This document shows positions 61,439 to 64,000 of a stretch of 64,000 nucleotides of DNA, piece by piece. Under the pieces are notes generated by a model, which worked only from the letters and a program-made list of their open reading frames with translations, did no database searches and was not told where the DNA came from. The position numbers and the translations under genes were made by a program. This DNA is from Chitinophaga sp. YR627 (GTDB lineage: Bacteria; Bacteroidota; Bacteroidia; Chitinophagales; Chitinophagaceae). How positions within the stretch are numbered: position 1 is the stretch's first letter; every line of letters begins with the position of its first letter. The DNA lies in the NCBI RefSeq assembly GCF_900114995.1, contig NZ_FOUX01000003.1:496001-560000 (forward strand). The letters run 5' to 3'.

Positions 61439-62845
61439 ATGCGTAAACTTATGATATTACTGGCCTGTATTTTATGCCACTGGCAACTGCAGGCCCAGGG
61501 CTACCAGCTCACTTTTCAGTTGAAACAGTATAAGGGAGGACAGCTTGCGCTGGCCCATTATATGGGAAAAAGCTTTTACATGGCCGATTCCGCCCAGATC
61601 AATGAGCAGGGTATCGCAATTATGAAGAATAAGGAGACATTACCCGGCGGTATTTACATCGTATTACTGCCTGGCCGGCAGCGTTATTTCGAAATGCTGC
61701 TGGATAATAAAGACCAGCAGTTCTCCATCTCGGTTGACACGTCAGACCTGATCAATAAAACCGTTTTCAAGACTTCCAGAGAAAACGAGATCTTCCAGTC
61801 ATATAACAAATTCCTGCAAAAGGAAGTATCCACCCAGGACAAACAGATCAATGCCCTGCTGGCAAAGCATACGGCTGCTGATAGCGCTGCTGCAAGACCT
61901 TTACAGCAGGGCCTGGGCAAAAGACTGCAGGATTTCCGTAACGGTGTGATCGGAAAGTATCCCCAAAGCCTGCTGACCAGCATTTTCAGGGCCATGAAGG
62001 AGCCGGAAGTGCCAGCTACTCCGGCAGGAGAGGACTCCACCTTTGGTTACCGTTATTATAAAGCACATTACTGGGACAGCGTTAACCTGAATGACGGCCG
62101 TCTGGTAAGAACAGATATCATCGAGCGAAAACTGAACAGATATTTTACACAACTGGTTTCCATGGATCCTGATTCCATTATTGTGGAGGCAGACAAGGTG
62201 GTTGAGAAAACCAGGAAGGATAAAGAGATGTTCAAGTTTGTTGTATGGTGGCTGACCTATACATATGAAACCTCCAAGTATATGGGTATGGACGCGGTGT
62301 TTGTACACATGGTGGAGAAATACTACGTATCCGGTGATGCCTACTGGCTGAAAGACGATCAGCTGAACAAGATCATTTCCAGGGCTTATTCCATGGCGCC
62401 AAACCTGATAGGACAACAGGCGCCTCCGCTGGAAGTGAAAGACACTGCATTGCAGGCCTTATCCCTTTATACCACAAAAGCCAAATATACCGTACTTGTT
62501 TTCTGGGATCCTACCTGCGGACACTGTAAGATCGAACTACCCCGCCTTGACTCGGCCTATAATGCCAACTGGAAAAACAAGGGCGTAGCGATGATCGGAT
62601 TTAAAACAGAAGGTACCAAAGACGAGTGGCAGGGCTTCATCAAAGAACACCACCTCACAGGATGGATCCACGCCTGGGATCCTGACGCCCAAAGTAACTA
62701 TCGCCGTTTGTACGACGTATATAGTACACCGGTAGTATATCTGCTGGATGAAAAGAAGAAGATCCTGGCAAAAAGATTAGGCGTGGAACAGCTCAATGAA
62801 TTCCTCGAAAAACTCGAATCCCGGGGAGGAACAGTTCACAAATAA
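61439..62845 (+). CDS. Secreted thioredoxin-domain protein (DUF4369/DUF5106 type)
   Basis: 468 residues from ATG 61439 with signal peptide MRKLMILLACILCHWQLQAQ. The N-terminal part (QLTFQLKQYKGGQLALAHYM) is DUF4369-like, the middle (residues about 120-320) is a helical DUF5106-like region, and the C-terminus is a TlpA-type thioredoxin domain with TVLVFWDPTCGHCKIELPRL (CxxC = CGHC) and YSTPVVYLLDEKKKIL carrying the cis-Pro. It probably acts as a periplasmic thiol-disulfide oxidoreductase. Divergent from rlmD. Confidence 0.9.
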   Translation: MRKLMILLACILCHWQLQAQGYQLTFQLKQYKGGQLALAHYMGKSFYMADSAQINEQGIAIMKNKETLPGGIYIVLLPGRQRYFEMLLDNKDQQFSISVDTSDLINKTVFKTSRENEIFQSYNKFLQKEVSTQDKQINALLAKHTAADSAAARPLQQGLGKRLQDFRNGVIGKYPQSLLTSIFRAMKEPEVPATPAGEDSTFGYRYYKAHYWDSVNLNDGRLVRTDIIERKLNRYFTQLVSMDPDSIIVEADKVVEKTRKDKEMFKFVVWWLTYTYETSKYMGMDAVFVHMVEKYYVSGDAYWLKDDQLNKIISRAYSMAPNLIGQQAPPLEVKDTALQALSLYTTKAKYTVLVFWDPTCGHCKIELPRLDSAYNANWKNKGVAMIGFKTEGTKDEWQGFIKEHHLTGWIHAWDPDAQSNYRRLYDVYSTPVVYLLDEKKKILAKRLGVEQLNEFLEKLESRGGTVHK

Positions 62846-62970
62846 CGAGATATAATTTTTATTTAATGTTGTAACTCACTTACTTGCAGCCAGATAAGGT
62901 TGCTGCATCTGCCTTTGGCATAGTCTTTGGAATTCCGTAGACAGAATCAATAAATCAAAACTTTACGGTT

Positions 62971-63666
62971 ATGAAGAAGATTATCCTTTCGTTTGCGGCC
63001 CTTGCAATTTCTTTCGGAGCTATGTCTCAGGTACGGGTAGGTGTAAAAGGTGGTTGGAACCTTTCCTCCATCTCAGTTGACAATGACGGATCTGTAGACA
63101 AAGACCGGTCATTATCAGGTTATCACATTGGTGCTATCGTGGATTTCCCACTGATAAAAAATGTCCTGTCCTTCCAGCCGGGTGTGTTCTACACCACCAA
63201 AGGTGCGAAACTGACATCAGGTGATAAAGACAACGATGCTACAGTTCCCTATGTTAAATACACAACAAGGCCCCAATACATTGAAGTTCCGGTAAACTTC
63301 ATTGGTAAAATTCCAGTAGGTGAAAATGCGAGACTGTTTGCCGGTGTCGGTCCTTACTTTGCGTTCGGCGTAGCCGGTAAAAACAAAGTGAGCAGTACCC
63401 TTGCTGGTGTAACTACTTCCTCTGAATCTGACATCAAATGGGATGATGACACCCCATTCAACGATGGCGATCCTGATCGTGGTCTGAACAAGTACAAAAG
63501 ATTTGACTGGGGTGGTAACCTGCAGGTAGGTGCTGAGTTCAATCACTTCCTTGTTTCTGCACAGTATGGTCTTGGTTTAGGTAAGATCAACTCTGGTGGA
63601 GATGACAGCAGAAATGAGAAAAACAAAAATCGTGTATTTGCAGTTTCTGTAGGTTATCTGTTCTAA
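62971..63666 (+). CDS. PorT-like outer-membrane beta-barrel protein
   Basis: 231 residues. Signal peptide MKKIILSFAALAISFGAMSQ. Alternating hydrophobic strands typical of an eight-stranded barrel are present (VRVGVKGGWNLSSISVDND, YHIGAIVDFPLI, LSFQPGVFYTTKGAKL, FAGVGPYFAFGVAGK, QVGAEFNHFLVSAQYGLGL), ending in aromatic VSVGYLF, the C-terminal Phe motif for outer-membrane insertion. PorT-like barrels are abundant in Bacteroidota; ligand unknown. A similar barrel gene begins 124 bp downstream. Confidence 0.9.
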   Translation: MKKIILSFAALAISFGAMSQVRVGVKGGWNLSSISVDNDGSVDKDRSLSGYHIGAIVDFPLIKNVLSFQPGVFYTTKGAKLTSGDKDNDATVPYVKYTTRPQYIEVPVNFIGKIPVGENARLFAGVGPYFAFGVAGKNKVSSTLAGVTTSSESDIKWDDDTPFNDGDPDRGLNKYKRFDWGGNLQVGAEFNHFLVSAQYGLGLGKINSGGDDSRNEKNKNRVFAVSVGYLF

Positions 63667-63726
63667 CAGTACAACAAGTTTACAACCGGGCGTAAACAGG
63701 CAATGCCCACTAACAACACAATAGCT

Positions 63727-63771
63727 ATGAAAAAGGTATAACATCCAGTAACGCCTGTAGGATGTTATACC
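63727..63771 (+). promoter_or_regulatory. MKKV mini-ORF and perfect hairpin before the last gene
   Basis: ATG AAA AAG GTA TAA (63727-63741) encodes MKKV then stops; the same TATGAAAAAGGTAT occurs at the start of the next gene (63790-63803). GGTATAACATCC (63735-63746) pairs perfectly with GGATGTTATACC (63760-63771), a 12-bp stem overlapping the mini-ORF. No T tract follows. It may be a terminator of the upstream gene or a translation-linked leader. Confidence 0.5.
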
Positions 63772-63790
63772 GAAAATTTAAAACACCTAT

Positions 63791-64000
63791 ATGAAAAAGG
63801 TATTATTATCTGTTGCTGCACTGATGATTGCAGGCATTACTTTTGGCCAGACAAAATTCGGTATCGTGGCAGGACCCAACTTCTCTAGTGCAACCGTTAA
63901 AAGCGCAACAGGCGACAAAGAAACCGGCGACCTGCTGGTAGGCGTAAGAGCTGGTGTAACTGCTGACCTGCAGCTGGCTGACGAGTTTTATATCGGTACA
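63791..64000 (+). CDS. Outer-membrane beta-barrel protein (3' part outside window)
   Basis: Starts at ATG 63791 and runs off the right edge after 70 codons. Signal peptide MKKVLLSVAALMIAGITFGQ, then TKFGIVAGPNFSSATVKSAT and LLVGVRAGVTADLQLADEFY, the opening strands of a PorT-like barrel similar to the preceding gene. The two may be tandem paralogues. Confidence 0.85.
   Translation, partial: MKKVLLSVAALMIAGITFGQTKFGIVAGPNFSSATVKSATGDKETGDLLVGVRAGVTADLQLADEFYIGT

Noticed and set aside
1..64000. CRISPR array, prophage, conjugative element or rRNA operon
   Set aside because: No regularly spaced repeats, phage structural genes, integrase, relaxase or rRNA sequence was seen anywhere in the window.

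Overview
The window looks like chromosomal DNA of a member of the Bacteroidota, most likely the family Chitinophagaceae (a Chitinophaga-like organism). The signs are many short secreted lipoproteins with a lipobox cysteine, several Tat-type signal peptides on Gfo/Idh/MocA and TIM-barrel proteins, an S46 dipeptidyl-peptidase, PorT-like barrels, DUF4836/DUF3857/DUF2891 proteins, few Shine-Dalgarno sequences, and repeated TAnnTTTG minus-7 promoter boxes. The genus is an inference. I see no prophage, transposase, integrase or CRISPR array.

Layout. 1-12.3 kb is a sugar-oxidation neighbourhood: a truncated TIM-barrel isomerase, an SUMF1-fold protein without the FGE cysteines, two Tat-type Gfo/Idh/MocA oxidoreductases, a GMC flavoprotein with its small subunit (gluconate dehydrogenase subunit 3 type), a divergent FGGY kinase, and interleaved envelope genes (a DacB-type carboxypeptidase and two lipoproteins). 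12.3-19.8 kb holds mutL, msrB, a YciI protein, a DUF4836 lipoprotein followed by a two-gene ABC transporter, and a Dabb protein. 19.8-24.8 kb is a three-gene minus-strand operon (flavoprotein reductase, DUF2891, DUF3857-transglutaminase). 24.8-31.3 kb has ybaB, tRNA-Thr(CGT), small lipoproteins, a collagen-like lipoprotein, obg and adk. 31.7-42 kb has a GH3/serine-hydrolase fusion, heme A synthase, a membrane patatin, an alpha/beta hydrolase and typA. 42.1-47 kb has alkB, a stand-alone SIR2-like protein, META and IPT lipoproteins and an S46 peptidase. 47.1-52.2 kb has rnhB, rpoN, a PAP2-like protein and recA, followed by a long non-coding stretch with strong secondary structure. 52.6-61.4 kb (minus strand) has an HhH-GPD glycosylase, an M28/glutaminyl-cyclase-like protein, cysS, two tandem EEP paralogues, two tandem rhomboids and an rlmD-type methyltransferase. 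The right end has a thioredoxin-domain protein and two outer-membrane barrel genes, the second cut by the window edge.

How genes may work together. The GMC/small subunit/Gfo-Idh-MocA/TIM-barrel set fits periplasmic glycoside or polyol oxidation of the 3-keto-glycoside type. mutL, alkB, recA and the HhH-GPD glycosylase are DNA repair genes. dacB and the GH3-serine hydrolase fusion suggest peptidoglycan turnover.

Most interesting signals: a SIR2-like gene behind alkB; a perfect 28-bp inverted repeat and a possible structured RNA downstream of recA; a tandem rhomboid pair in which one copy has lost catalytic residues; a tandem EEP pair with complementary active-site changes; twin palindromes abutting a promoter; a duplicated gene start with a perfect hairpin before the last gene; and several minus-7 boxes so close to start codons that leaderless mRNAs are likely.
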